Shown here piece by piece: positions 33,330-42,430 of a stretch of 64,000 nucleotides of DNA (the first letter of the stretch is position 1; every line of letters begins with the position of its first letter). The translations under genes and the position numbers were made by a program. This DNA comes from Nocardia aurantia (GTDB taxonomy: Bacteria; Actinomycetota; Actinomycetes; Mycobacteriales; Mycobacteriaceae), in NCBI RefSeq assembly GCF_009604425.1, contig NZ_WEGI01000011.1, positions 62,001-126,000 on the forward strand. Reading direction: 5' to 3'. The notes beneath the pieces are model-generated. The model made no database searches and was not told where the DNA came from. It worked only from the letters and a program-made list of their open reading frames with translations.

Positions 33330-34388
33330 ATGACCGAGGTGTCCACCCGCGTGGATCTGGCGCTGCGCGGAATACGCGTCGAGGTACCGGTGCGGCGGCG
33401 CGCCGGCGCCGGGCCGAGCGACGACGGCCACGTGCTGATCGGCGGAATCGGTGCGGCACTGCCGATCCGGGCCGACAGCCCCTACGAGATCCGCGGCGAC
33501 CGGCTGCTGCTCGACGGCGCGGACCTCGGCATCGCCGTCGAACCGGTACGCCGCCCGCGCTTCTACGATCTGCGCACCGCCGACGGCGTCGCCTACGAGC
33601 AGATCGCCCGGCTGCACGGCGCGGATGTGCTGGCCACCACCGTGGTTCAGACGTGTATCCGCTACGCCGCGGACCAGCGCTGCCGGTTCTGTTCCATCGA
33701 GGAGTCGCTGGCCGCGGGCAACACCGTCGCGGTGAAACGGCCGGAGCAGTTGGCCGAGGTGGCCGCGGCGGCGGTCCGGCTCGACGGGGTACGGCAGATG
33801 GTGATGACCACCGGTACCTCTGCCGGAAAAGACCGGGGCGCACGGCATCTGGCCCGGTGTGTCCGCGCGGTCCGCGCGGCGGTACCGGATCTGCCGATCC
33901 AGGTGCAGTGCGAACCGCCCGGCGATCCGGCCGCGCTGTCCGAATTGCGTTCCGCCGGAGCCGATTCCATCGGCATTCACGTGGAATCGCTGGACGACCG
34001 GGTGCGCGCCCGGTGGATGCCGGGCAAATCCACGGTGCCGCTGTCGGAATACCGGGCGGCCTGGGCCGAGGCGGTGCGGCTGTTCGGCCGCAACCAGGTG
34101 TCCACCTATCTGCTCGTCGGGCTCGGTGAGGATCCCGACGAGTTGGTCTCCGGCGCAGAGGAACTCATCGCGATGGGGGTGTACCCGTTCGTGGTGCCGT
34201 TCCGCCCGCTGGCGGGCACCCTCGCCGCTGTCGTCGACGGCGCGCAGGGGCCACCGGCGGAGCTGCTGGCCGAGGTGACCGAGCGGGTGGCGCTGGCGTT
34301 GCGCCGCGCCGGGATGGCGGGCAGTGGGCAGAAGGCCGGCTGTGCGGCCTGCGGAGCGTGCAGCGTCCTGCCGAGTCTGGGAGGTTGA
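33330..34388 (+). CDS. MSMEG_0568-family radical SAM protein
   Basis: A 352-residue radical SAM enzyme. The cluster-binding cysteines are spaced CX8CX2C (Cys109, Cys118, Cys121 in CIRYAADQRCRFC), a departure from the classic CX3CX2C that this family shows. A C-terminal CAACGAC cysteine group may bind an auxiliary cluster. VMTTGTSAGKDRGARHL, DSIGIHVESLDDRVRARWMPGK and YLLVGLGEDPDELVSGAEEL are further marks. The start ATG 33330 is 12 bp after the previous stop. The substrate is unknown. In the cluster it presumably modifies a molecule made from nitrile or cyanide nitrogen. Confidence 0.88.
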   Translation: MTEVSTRVDLALRGIRVEVPVRRRAGAGPSDDGHVLIGGIGAALPIRADSPYEIRGDRLLLDGADLGIAVEPVRRPRFYDLRTADGVAYEQIARLHGADVLATTVVQTCIRYAADQRCRFCSIEESLAAGNTVAVKRPEQLAEVAAAAVRLDGVRQMVMTTGTSAGKDRGARHLARCVRAVRAAVPDLPIQVQCEPPGDPAALSELRSAGADSIGIHVESLDDRVRARWMPGKSTVPLSEYRAAWAEAVRLFGRNQVSTYLLVGLGEDPDELVSGAEELIAMGVYPFVVPFRPLAGTLAAVVDGAQGPPAELLAEVTERVALALRRAGMAGSGQKAGCAACGACSVLPSLGG

Positions 34389-34389
34389 C

Positions 34390-35856
34390 ATGCCGGCCGC
34401 GCGATTCGCCACTTCCGGTGAAACAGCCTGGTGGGGTGCGGGTCTGGATAGGCCACGAGCGCCGCAGGTCGATCGCTGCCTGCTGGCCGGGCAGACGGTC
34501 GCGGCTGCCCCGGGCTATCTGATCCGGTCCGCCGACGGCCGGGACCTGGCCGCCTACCGGGCCCTGCGCCGGTCGGCCTTCGTCGTCGAACAGGGCCTGT
34601 TCGCCGGCAGCGATGCCGACGACCTGGACGATGACCCGCGCACGGTCGTGCTGGTCGCGGCCACCGCCGACGGCACGATCCTCGGCGGGGTGCGCCTGGC
34701 TCCGGCGACCGACCCGGATCTGGGCTGGTGGACCGGCAGCCGGTTGGTGGTGGATCCGGCCCGTCGCACCCACGGGCTCGGTCCCGCCCTGGTGCGCGCC
34801 GCCTGTGCGCACGCCGAGGCCGGTGGCGTCCTGCGCTTCGAGGCGACCGTCCAGGCGGCGCACGAGCCGATGTTCGCGCGTCTGGGCTGGAATCGCCTGG
34901 GCGACTGTGTGATCGGCGCGACGCCACATGTGCGGATGCGGTGGCCGATCGACCGGATCCGGCGGCTGGCCCACGCCACCAAGGCCGCGCTCGGTCCCGC
35001 CCTCGCGGTGCTGAACCGGCATCCGATGGCACTGGGCGGCAGTGGTTTCCGCGGTGACGACGGAGCGCCGGTGCCCGGCACGGACCTGATCGCGGCCTGC
35101 GACGCGATCGTTCCCGCCATGGTGGAACGTGACCCGGAATGGGCCGGTTGGTGTGCGGTGCTGGTCAACCTCAACGATCTCGCGGCGATGGGCGCGGCAC
35201 CGGTCGGGCTGCTGGACGCGGTGGGTGCGCCGACCGATTCGCTGCTGACCCGGATCCTGCGCGGGCTGGCCGAGGCCGCACGAGCCTGGGACGTGCCGGT
35301 GCTCGGCGGTCACACCCAGCTCGGCGTGTCCGCCGCGCTGTCGGTCACCGCACTCGGCCGCACCGCGCGGCCGATTCCCGGCGGTGGCGGCCGGGCGGGC
35401 CACGAACTGCGCGTGACCGCCGACCTCGGCGGTCGCTGGCGACCGGGATACCAAGGACGCCAATGGGATTCGACGACATCCCGCAGCGGCGCCGAACTGC
35501 GCGCCCTGGGCGGTTTCGTCGCCGCCACCGCGCCCGCCGCCGCCAAGGATGTCAGCATGGCCGGGCTGGCCGGTACCGCCGGCATGCTGGCCGAGGCGTC
35601 CGGAGTCGGGGCCGAGGTGGAGGTGGCCCGCGTCCCGCGGCCCGTCGGCGCCGGAACGGCCGATTGGCTCACCTGCTTCCCGGGTTTCGCGATGCTCACC
35701 GCCGATCACCCCGGCGCGCGCATCGCCGACCCCGGACCGGCGACCTCGGCGGTGTGCGGAACCTTGACCGCCACACCGGGAGTCGTCTTGCGCTGGCCCG
35801 ACGGGGCCGTCACCGACGCGGTGCCCGGCACCGTCACCGGATTGGGAGAATCATGA
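34390..35856 (+). CDS. GNAT acetyltransferase-AIR synthase-like fusion (MSMEG_0567/Sll0787 family)
   Basis: A 488-residue two-domain protein. Residues about 35-180 form a GNAT domain (LIRSADGRDLAAYRALRRSAF, GSRLVVDPARRTHGLGPALV). Residues about 200-480 resemble PurM/SelD/HypE ATP-binding enzymes (AVLVNLNDLAAMGAAPVGLL, VLGGHTQLGVSAALSVTAL, KDVSMAGLAGTAGMLAEASG, PGFAMLTADHP). Such a fusion is a standard member of Nit1C clusters. ATG 34390 follows GGGAGG and is one base after the previous stop. The end overlaps the nitrilase start by ATGA. Confidence 0.87.
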   Translation: MPAARFATSGETAWWGAGLDRPRAPQVDRCLLAGQTVAAAPGYLIRSADGRDLAAYRALRRSAFVVEQGLFAGSDADDLDDDPRTVVLVAATADGTILGGVRLAPATDPDLGWWTGSRLVVDPARRTHGLGPALVRAACAHAEAGGVLRFEATVQAAHEPMFARLGWNRLGDCVIGATPHVRMRWPIDRIRRLAHATKAALGPALAVLNRHPMALGGSGFRGDDGAPVPGTDLIAACDAIVPAMVERDPEWAGWCAVLVNLNDLAAMGAAPVGLLDAVGAPTDSLLTRILRGLAEAARAWDVPVLGGHTQLGVSAALSVTALGRTARPIPGGGGRAGHELRVTADLGGRWRPGYQGRQWDSTTSRSGAELRALGGFVAATAPAAAKDVSMAGLAGTAGMLAEASGVGAEVEVARVPRPVGAGTADWLTCFPGFAMLTADHPGARIADPGPATSAVCGTLTATPGVVLRWPDGAVTDAVPGTVTGLGES

Positions 35857-36764
35857 GCGAGACCGTCATCTCCGTCGCCGCCGCCGAATTCGGCCGCGAT
35901 CTGGAACAGTGCTATCGGACCATCGGCGCCCTGATCGACGAGGCGCGCGCCCGCGGCAGCCGGCTGCTGGTCCTGCCCGAGGCCTGCCTCGGCGGCTATC
36001 TGACCAGCCTCGGCGGCACCGACGAGAGCGAGGAGGCGCGGCAGCGCCGGTTGCGCAGCCTGCCACCGGCATTGAACCTGGACGGACCGGAACTGCGCCG
36101 GATCGCCGCCCTCGCCGGGGATCTCGTCGTGACCCTCGGTTTCTGCGAGGCGGACGGCGACACCCGGTACAACGCCGCGGTCACCCTCACCGGCGACGGC
36201 ATCCTCGGCTCCTACCGCAAGGTGCATCAGCCGCTCGGCGAAAACCTCTGCTATGCGGCGGGTTCCGAATTCCGGGCGTTCGACACCCCGATCGGCCGGA
36301 TGGGCATGCAGATCTGTTACGACAAGGCCTTCCCGGAGGCCGCGCGCGGTCTGGCGCTGGACGGCGCCGAGATCATCGCCTCGGTGTCGGCCTGGCCGAC
36401 CGCCCGCACCGCCGCCGCCGAGCGGCTCGAGGACGATCGCTGGACCCAGCGGTTCGACATCTTCGATCGGGCCCGCGCGGTGGAGAACCAGGTGATCTGG
36501 ATCGCGTCGAATCAGGCGGGCCGGTTCGGTTCGCTGCGCTTCGTGTGCAGCGCGAAGATCGTCGGACCGGGCGGCGACGTGCTCGCCACCACCGGCACGG
36601 AGCCCGGATTGGCCACGGCCGCCGTCGATGTCGCGGAGGCGTTGCGACTCGCCCGCGACGGCGGCATGTACAACCTGCGCGACCGCCGGCCCGAGGTGTA
36701 CGGCAGCGTCGTCCAGCGTTACGGCGTGGTGGGCCGACCGGAACGGGAGACCGCTCATGCCTGA
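35853..36764 (+). CDS. Nit1-type nitrilase/carbon-nitrogen hydrolase (catalytically complete)
   Basis: A 303-residue nitrilase-superfamily enzyme with the full triad: Glu43 in LVLPEACLGGY, Lys123 in YRKVHQP, and Cys155 in GMQICYDKAFPEAARGLAL. It should hydrolyse a nitrile or amide. Nit1C nitrilases have been linked to cyanide use in Pseudomonas, although the real substrate in actinomycetes is uncertain. Its start overlaps the upstream gene (ATGA) and its end overlaps the flavin oxidoreductase by 8 bp. Confidence 0.92.
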   Translation: MSETVISVAAAEFGRDLEQCYRTIGALIDEARARGSRLLVLPEACLGGYLTSLGGTDESEEARQRRLRSLPPALNLDGPELRRIAALAGDLVVTLGFCEADGDTRYNAAVTLTGDGILGSYRKVHQPLGENLCYAAGSEFRAFDTPIGRMGMQICYDKAFPEAARGLALDGAEIIASVSAWPTARTAAAERLEDDRWTQRFDIFDRARAVENQVIWIASNQAGRFGSLRFVCSAKIVGPGGDVLATTGTEPGLATAAVDVAEALRLARDGGMYNLRDRRPEVYGSVVQRYGVVGRPERETAHA

Positions 36765-37998
36765 GCATCGGCGGGTGGTGGTGATCGGCGCCGGTCAGGC
36801 CGGGCTGGCGATGAGCCGGCACCTGGTCGACCGGGGCATCGATCACGTGGTGCTCGAGCGGGACACCGTCGCCCACGAATGGCGCGACAGTCGTTGGGAC
36901 AACTTCACTCTCGTGACACCGAACTGGCAGTGCGTGCTGCCCGGCTACCGGTACGAGGGGCCGGATCCGGACGGTTTCATGCCGCGCGACGAGGTCTATC
37001 GCTGGGTGCGTGGTTACGCCGGCACCTTCGACCCGCCCGTGCGCGAGCACACCGAGGTCACCGCGGTGACGCCGGCCGCCGACGGGTTCGACGTCGAAAC
37101 CGCCACGGGGCCGGTGCATTGCGATCAGGTGGTGGTCGCGGTCGGTGGTTACCACGTGCCGACCGTGCCGAGGTTCGCGGAGCGGCTGCCCGCCACGGTC
37201 ACCCAGCTGCACTCCGCGCAGTACCGCAGCGCGGCGGCGCTGCCGCCCGGCGCGGTCCTGGTGGTCGGGACCGGGCAGTCGGGGGCGCAGATCGCCGAGG
37301 ATCTGCATCTGGCGGGACGGCGGGTCCATCTGGCCGCCGGTGACGCGCCGCGGGTGGCGCGGTTCTACCGCGGCCGGGACTGCGTGGCGTGGCTACAGGA
37401 CATGGGCCACTACGACATTCCCGTCCAGGAACAGCCCGGTGGCCTGGCGCGCCGGGAGAACACCAACCACTACGTCACCGGCCGCGACGGCGGCCGTGAC
37501 ATCGACCTGCGCCGATTCGCCCTCGAGGGCATGTCCCTGTACGGGCGGATGGCCGACTTCCACAGCGGCCGGGCACATTTCGCGCCGACGCTGGAACGGT
37601 CCCTGGACGCCGCCGATGCCGTCGCGGACGGGATCAAGGACTCGATCGACGCCTATATCGCCCGGTCCGGCATCGACGCGCCCGTCGAGCAGCGGTACGT
37701 GCCGGTGTGGCGGCCGGAGCGGGAGATCACCGAGATCGACCTCGCCGCATGCGATATCACGACGGTGCTGTGGTCGGTGGGCTTCCGGACCGATTACCGG
37801 TGGCTGCGCGCGAGTGTCTTCGACGGCGCGGGACATCCGTGCCACCACCGGGGCGTGACGGCCGTTCCCGGGCTCTACTTCCTGGGGTTGCCCTGGCTGC
37901 ACACGTGGGGCTCCGGCCGGTTCGCCGCGATCGCCCGCGACGCCGGACATCTCGCCGACCGGATCGCGGTCCTCGCCCGCGAAACCGCCGCCGCCTGA
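36757..37998 (+). CDS. MSMEG_0569-family flavin-dependent oxidoreductase
   Basis: A 413-residue flavoprotein monooxygenase-like enzyme with two dinucleotide-binding motifs: FAD site VVVIGAGQAGLAMSRHL at the N-terminus and NADPH site VLVVGTGQSGAQIAEDLHLAG in the middle. WRDSRWDNFTLVTPNWQCVLPG and FLGLPWLHTWGSGRFAAIARDA are typical of the family. It is a constant Nit1C partner, and the reaction is unknown. ATG 36757 lies within the last codons of the nitrilase gene. Confidence 0.9.
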   Translation: MPEHRRVVVIGAGQAGLAMSRHLVDRGIDHVVLERDTVAHEWRDSRWDNFTLVTPNWQCVLPGYRYEGPDPDGFMPRDEVYRWVRGYAGTFDPPVREHTEVTAVTPAADGFDVETATGPVHCDQVVVAVGGYHVPTVPRFAERLPATVTQLHSAQYRSAAALPPGAVLVVGTGQSGAQIAEDLHLAGRRVHLAAGDAPRVARFYRGRDCVAWLQDMGHYDIPVQEQPGGLARRENTNHYVTGRDGGRDIDLRRFALEGMSLYGRMADFHSGRAHFAPTLERSLDAADAVADGIKDSIDAYIARSGIDAPVEQRYVPVWRPEREITEIDLAACDITTVLWSVGFRTDYRWLRASVFDGAGHPCHHRGVTAVPGLYFLGLPWLHTWGSGRFAAIARDAGHLADRIAVLARETAAA

Positions 37999-38009
37999 GG
38001 CGCACCGGG

Positions 38010-38861
38010 ATGACCGTGATCCGGATCGCCGCCGTCGCAGCCCATTTCGGCGCCGATATCGCGCGCTCGCTGGACAAACTGGCCGCCATCATCGAGCGAC
38101 TGGCGGCCGACGGCGTGGACCTGCTGGTGTTGCCGGACGCCACGCTCGGTGGCTACATCGGCGATCTGCGCCATCCGGATCCGGCCTCGGGCCCGGAGGC
38201 GATCGATCCGGACGGTCCGGAGATCCGGCTGCTGTGCCGCACCGCCGGCGCGATGGTGGTGTGCGCCGGCTACGCCGAGCGGGCGGGCGACCTGCGCTAC
38301 AACGCGGCGGTCTGCCTGTCCGGCGACGGGGTGCTGGGCCGCCATCGCAAGGTGCACCAGCCGGCCGGTGAGCATCTGGCCTACGCCGCGGGGGATCGGT
38401 TCTCCGCCTTCGATACTCCCGTCGGCCGGTTGGGCATGCTGATCGACTACGACAAGACCTTCCCGGAGTCGGCCCGCACCCTGGCCCTGGACGGCGCCCG
38501 GATCGTGGCGGCGCTGTCGGCGTGGCCCGCGAGCATCACCGATCGCGCCTCCCGGATGCCCAACGACCGCCAGGCCCGCCTGTTCGACCTCTACGATCAG
38601 GCCCGCGCCGCCGAGAACCAGGTGGTGCTGGTGTCGTCGAATCAGACCGGCGTGACCGGCAATCTGCGCTTCCTCGGACAGGCGAAGGTGGTCGGGCCCG
38701 GCGGGGAGATTCTGGCCCGCACCTGGTCCAAGGGCGGCCTCGCGGTCGTGGACCTGGACGTCGACGCCGAGATCGCCCGGGCCCGGCGGGTGCTGCGTCA
38801 CCTGGCGGAGCGCCGCACCGACGCCTATCACAACCTGTTGCGCGAGAAGGGGATCCACTGA
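38010..38861 (+). CDS. nitrilase-fold protein lacking catalytic Cys and Glu (probable pseudoenzyme)
   Basis: A 283-residue paralogue of the Nit1 nitrilase two genes upstream. The fold pattern is kept (LLVLPDATLGGY, HRKVHQPAGEHLAYAAGDRF, LGMLIDYDKTFPESARTLAL, ENQVVLVSSNQTG). The triad Glu is Asp43 and the nucleophile Cys is Asp146 (GAC at 38445-38447), with only Lys114 conserved. Without the Cys it cannot form the thioester of normal nitrilases. It could be a regulatory or oligomerisation partner of Nit1, since nitrilases form spirals, or a binding protein. The reading frame is intact, tightly packed and one base from overlapping the glycosyltransferase start, so it is not simply decaying. Confidence 0.88.
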   Translation: MTVIRIAAVAAHFGADIARSLDKLAAIIERLAADGVDLLVLPDATLGGYIGDLRHPDPASGPEAIDPDGPEIRLLCRTAGAMVVCAGYAERAGDLRYNAAVCLSGDGVLGRHRKVHQPAGEHLAYAAGDRFSAFDTPVGRLGMLIDYDKTFPESARTLALDGARIVAALSAWPASITDRASRMPNDRQARLFDLYDQARAAENQVVLVSSNQTGVTGNLRFLGQAKVVGPGGEILARTWSKGGLAVVDLDVDAEIARARRVLRHLAERRTDAYHNLLREKGIH

Positions 38862-39946
38862 TGCGCATCGCGCTGCTCACCTACTCCACGAAACCCCGGG
38901 GTGGGGTGGTGCACACCCTGAACCTGGCCGAGGCGCTGGCCCGCGCCGGTGCGGACGTGACGGTGTGGACGCTGGGCCGCGGTGGCGACGACGCGTTCTT
39001 CCGCCCGGTGGATCCGGCGGTGACGGTGCGCGTGGTCCCCTTCCCGCCGATCGAGGACGAACCGGTCGGCCCCCGCATCCTCCGCTCGATCAGTCTGCTG
39101 CACAACGCCTTCCCCGGCAACGACTACGACGTCGCGCACGCCCAGGACTGCATCAGCGCCAACGCCGTCCCGCACTGTGTCCGCACCATCCACCACCTGG
39201 ACCACTTCACCACCCCCGAACTGGCCCGCTGCCACGAGCGCGCGGTGGTGCAGCCGTACGCGCGGATCTGCGTCTCGGCCGCGGTCGCCGCGGAGGTCGA
39301 GGCGGGCTGGGGCCTGCGCCCCACCGTGATTCCCAACGGTGTCGAATACGACCGCTTCGCCGCCGCGGCCGCCCCGACGGCCGCCCCCGCCCGCGCCGCC
39401 TGGCGAGAACGCCTGGGCCGCTACGTGCTCGCAGTCGGCGGCATCGAACCCCGCAAGGGCAGCCTGGACCTGCTGGAGGCGTTCGCTCTGCTGACCCGAA
39501 ACCACCCGGACCTCGAGCTGGTCTTCGCCGGCGGCGAGACCCTCTTCGACTACCGCGACTACCGGTCCCGATTCGACACCTGTGCCACCGAACTCGGCCT
39601 GCACCCGATCGTCCTCGGCCCCGTCCCGCACTCCGACCTGCCCACGCTGCTGGCCGCCGCCACCATGCTCCCGTTCCTGTCCGCGAAGGAGGGCTTCGGC
39701 CTCGCCGCGATGGAAGCCCTTGCGGCCGGAATCCCGGTCGTAGCACGAGATCTCCCCGTCCTGCGCGAGGTGTTCGCCGACACCGTCGACTACGCCGACA
39801 CCCCACCCGCCGCGGCCGTCGCCATGTCCCGCGCCCTCCACCCCGACCCCACCCGAATCATCTACGGCCGCAACCTCGCCCGCAGCTACGACTGGGACCG
39901 GGCCGCCACCGCCCACCTCGCCTTCTACGAAACGCTGGCAGCGTGA
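38861..39946 (+). CDS. MSMEG_0565-family glycosyltransferase
   Basis: A 361-residue GT4-type (GT-B fold) glycosyltransferase. N-terminal MRIALLTYSTKPRGGVVHTLNLAEAL, the middle VAHAQDCISANAV and TVIPNGVEYDRFA, and the donor-binding region AVGGIEPRKGSLDLLEAF, then FLSAKEGFGLAAMEALAAGIPVVA (the E-x7-E type motif). It is a regular Nit1C member, suggesting that a sugar-bearing product is made or degraded. The start shares one base with the previous stop (TGATG). No MSMEG_0570-like small gene is seen in this cluster. Confidence 0.9.
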   Translation: MRIALLTYSTKPRGGVVHTLNLAEALARAGADVTVWTLGRGGDDAFFRPVDPAVTVRVVPFPPIEDEPVGPRILRSISLLHNAFPGNDYDVAHAQDCISANAVPHCVRTIHHLDHFTTPELARCHERAVVQPYARICVSAAVAAEVEAGWGLRPTVIPNGVEYDRFAAAAAPTAAPARAAWRERLGRYVLAVGGIEPRKGSLDLLEAFALLTRNHPDLELVFAGGETLFDYRDYRSRFDTCATELGLHPIVLGPVPHSDLPTLLAAATMLPFLSAKEGFGLAAMEALAAGIPVVARDLPVLREVFADTVDYADTPPAAAVAMSRALHPDPTRIIYGRNLARSYDWDRAATAHLAFYETLAA

Positions 39947-39996
39947 TCCGTTGCGTCCGACCGCGGCTCACCACCGAGTCCTGATGTGGCAACGAA

Positions 39997-40971
39997 TCAC
40001 GCGGTGATGCCGAGCAGGGCGTTGCGCTGTTCGGCGACGGTCGTGTGGAGGGCGTCGACGACGGTGGAAACCTCGGGGCGGCGGAGGGTTTCGGGCCGGC
40101 CCACGAGCCAGTAGGTGAGGCGGACGGCCACCTCGGTGGGGAGGACTCGGATCAGGTCGGGGTGGCGGTCGGCCATGAAGCAGGGGAGCAGGCCCAGGCC
40201 GGCGGCGGCGCGGGTGGCCTCGACGTGGACGAAAACGTTGGTGGACGAGACGGATTCGCGCATGGCGGGGGCGAAGCTGGAGGCCAGGTCGAGGTCGTCC
40301 ACCTGGAGCATCGACTCGATGAAGTAGACCAGGGGGTGGCGGCCGAGGTCGTCGATGCCGGTGGGGGCGGGGTGGTCGGCCAGGTAGTCGCGGGAGCCGT
40401 AGAGGCCGAGGCAGTAGTCGCCCAGGGGGGTCGCGATCGCGCGGTGGACCTTGGGGCGGCCCACGACCACTTCGAGATCCAGGCCGGAGCGCTGGGTGGA
40501 GGCCCGGCGGGTGGCGGTGATGATCTCGACCGCGACCCGGGGGTGGCGGCGCTGGACGCCGGCCGCGGCGGGGGCGGCGATGTAGGCGCTGAAGCCGTCG
40601 GTGGCGGAGATGCGGACCACGCCCTCGAGGATGCGGGCGCCGGTGGCGTCGGTGGCCAGGGAGCGGACCGCGGCGTCGACGGCCTCGGCCGCGGCCAGCG
40701 CCTCGCGACCCAGGTCGGTGAGCTCCCAGCCGCCGGTGACGCGGGTCAGGACCCGGCCGCCGAGGGCCTGTTCCAGGGCGGCGACGCGGCGGGAGATGGT
40801 GGTGTGGTTGATGCCGAGTTCCTCTGCGGCGGAGACGAATCGGCCGGTGCGGCCCACCGCGAGCAGGACCAGGAGGTCGTCGGGGCTGGGGCGGCGGGCC
40901 GGGGTGGGGCTGGTGATCACATCTGCATTTTCGCAGGGAACCGGTGCGGAATTGGGCATTGTGACCGGCAT
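39997..40971 (-). CDS. LysR-family transcriptional regulator
   Basis: A 324-residue LysR regulator. The winged helix is DDLLVLLAVGRTGRFVSAAEELGINHTTIS split over about residues 30-60, followed by a periplasmic-binding-like effector domain. It is divergent from the MHS transporter and 3-hydroxybutyrate dehydrogenase genes and probably controls them in response to their substrate. ATG 40971 and ATG 40959 are both in frame, without a clear Shine-Dalgarno. I keep the longer form. Confidence 0.88.
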   Translation of the reverse strand: MPVTMPNSAPVPCENADVITSPTPARRPSPDDLLVLLAVGRTGRFVSAAEELGINHTTISRRVAALEQALGGRVLTRVTGGWELTDLGREALAAAEAVDAAVRSLATDATGARILEGVVRISATDGFSAYIAAPAAAGVQRRHPRVAVEIITATRRASTQRSGLDLEVVVGRPKVHRAIATPLGDYCLGLYGSRDYLADHPAPTGIDDLGRHPLVYFIESMLQVDDLDLASSFAPAMRESVSSTNVFVHVEATRAAAGLGLLPCFMADRHPDLIRVLPTEVAVRLTYWLVGRPETLRRPEVSTVVDALHTTVAEQRNALLGITA

Positions 40972-41004
40972 ATATCTGCACCGATACTCGGATCCGACCA
41001 GGAA

Positions 41005-41022
41005 ATGTGGGAGGCGTCACAT
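41005..41022. promoter_or_regulatory. LysR-type operator candidate between the divergent genes
   Basis: ATGTG (41005-41009) and CACAT (41018-41022) form a dyad around 8 bp in the 88-bp divergent region. It is centred 46 bp before the MFS start. The inner TGTG-N8-CACA resembles the interrupted dyads bound by LysR regulators. Confidence 0.4.
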
Positions 41023-41059
41023 CTTCGCGGCGTGACTCCCGGTCGAGAAGGAGTGACTG

Positions 41060-42430
41060 ATGAGGGTGCGCAACGCGGCGCGGGCGGACGATTCCGGCAC
41101 CCGCGGGCTGCGGACGGTGGTGGCCGCCTCGATGGCCGGGACGGTCGTCGAATGGTATGAGTTCTTCCTCTACGGCACGGCGGCGACGCTGGTGTTCAGC
41201 AAGGTGTTCTTCGCGAAGGGCGGCAGCGATCTGGACGCGGTGCTGGACGCGTTCATCACCTACGCGATCGGGTTCGCGGCCCGGCCGATCGGCGGAATCG
41301 TGTTCGGGCACTTCGGCGATCGGTACGGGCGCAAATCGCTGTTGCAGGTCAGCCTGGTGCTGGTGGGTGTCTCCACCTTCCTGATGGGGTGCCTGCCGAC
41401 GTATCACCAGGTCGGCTTTCTCGCGCCGGCGCTGCTGGTGATCCTGCGGTTCCTGCAGGGATTCGCCGTCGGCGGCGAATGGGGTGGTGCGGTGCTGCTG
41501 GTCGCCGAGCACAGTCCCGCCCGGGGCCGGGGGTTCTGGGCGAGCTGGCCGCAGGCGGGGGTGCCGGCGGGCAACATGCTCGCGACCGTCGTGCTGCTGG
41601 TCCTGACCTCCACGCTGTCGGACGCGGCGTTCCTCACCTGGGGCTGGCGGGTGGCGTTCTGGTTGTCGGCGGTGGTGGTGCTGATCGGCTACTACGTCCG
41701 CACCAAGGTCACCGACGCGCCGATCTTCGTTGCGGCGCAACGGGATGCGGAGCGGATCCGGGAGGCCTCGTTCAGTGCGCTGGAGGTGCTGCGGCGGTAT
41801 CCGCGCGGGGTGTTCACCGCGATGGGGCTGCGGTTCGGCGAGAACATCATGTATTACCTGGTGGTCACGTTCTCGATCACGTATCTGAAGGTGCACGTGA
41901 AGGCCGACACCAAGACGATCCTGTGGTGGCTGCTGGCCGCGCACGCCGTGCATTTCGTCGTGATTCCGCTGGCGGGCAGGCTGTCGGATCGGATCGGGCG
42001 GCGGCCGGTCTATCTGTTCGGGGCGCTGACCACCGCCACGTGGGGCTTCTTCGCGTTCCCGATGATGGACAGCGGGCACAAGCCGGTCATCATGGCCGCG
42101 ATCATCGTCGGACTGGTGTTCCACGCCTTCATGTACGCGCCGCAACCGGCCATCATGGCCGAGATGTTCCCGACCCGGATGCGGTATTCCGGTGTGTCCC
42201 TGGGCTATCAGGTGACCTCGATCGTCGCGGGTTCGCTGGCGCCGATCATCGCGGTGAAACTGCTGGACACCTACAAGACGTCGGTGCCGATCGCCTGGTA
42301 TCTCGCCGGCGCCGCGGCCGTGACGCTGGTGGCCGTGGGATTCGCGCGGGAGACCCGGGGCGCGGATCTGGCGGCGCTGGACCGGATCGAGCCCGCTCCG
42401 GCCGAATTCACCGCGGCCGTCGCGAAATGA
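41060..42430 (+). CDS. MFS transporter, metabolite:H+ symporter (MHS) family
   Basis: A 456-residue 12-helix symporter of the MHS family. VVAASMAGTVVEWYEFFLYG, the loop FGHFGDRYGRKSLL (motif A), LQGFAVGGEWGGAVLLVAEH and PARGRGFWASWPQAG are diagnostic. Such carriers take up organic acids or osmolytes. GAGAAGGAG precedes ATG 41060. The next gene overlaps by ATGA, so a hydroxy- or keto-acid such as 3-hydroxybutyrate is a reasonable substrate. Confidence 0.92.
   Translation: MRVRNAARADDSGTRGLRTVVAASMAGTVVEWYEFFLYGTAATLVFSKVFFAKGGSDLDAVLDAFITYAIGFAARPIGGIVFGHFGDRYGRKSLLQVSLVLVGVSTFLMGCLPTYHQVGFLAPALLVILRFLQGFAVGGEWGGAVLLVAEHSPARGRGFWASWPQAGVPAGNMLATVVLLVLTSTLSDAAFLTWGWRVAFWLSAVVVLIGYYVRTKVTDAPIFVAAQRDAERIREASFSALEVLRRYPRGVFTAMGLRFGENIMYYLVVTFSITYLKVHVKADTKTILWWLLAAHAVHFVVIPLAGRLSDRIGRRPVYLFGALTTATWGFFAFPMMDSGHKPVIMAAIIVGLVFHAFMYAPQPAIMAEMFPTRMRYSGVSLGYQVTSIVAGSLAPIIAVKLLDTYKTSVPIAWYLAGAAAVTLVAVGFARETRGADLAALDRIEPAPAEFTAAVAK

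Noticed and set aside
32408..33843. Extension of the MarR frame rightward over the Nit1C genes
   Set aside because: The MarR domain begins at about 32379 behind a TATAAT promoter. The upstream part is an Arg/Pro-rich antisense sequence.
39968..42145. Minus-strand frame of 725 codons across the LysR and MHS genes
   Set aside because: Overlaps two genes with clear families, and its second half is an Arg/His/Pro-rich shadow.
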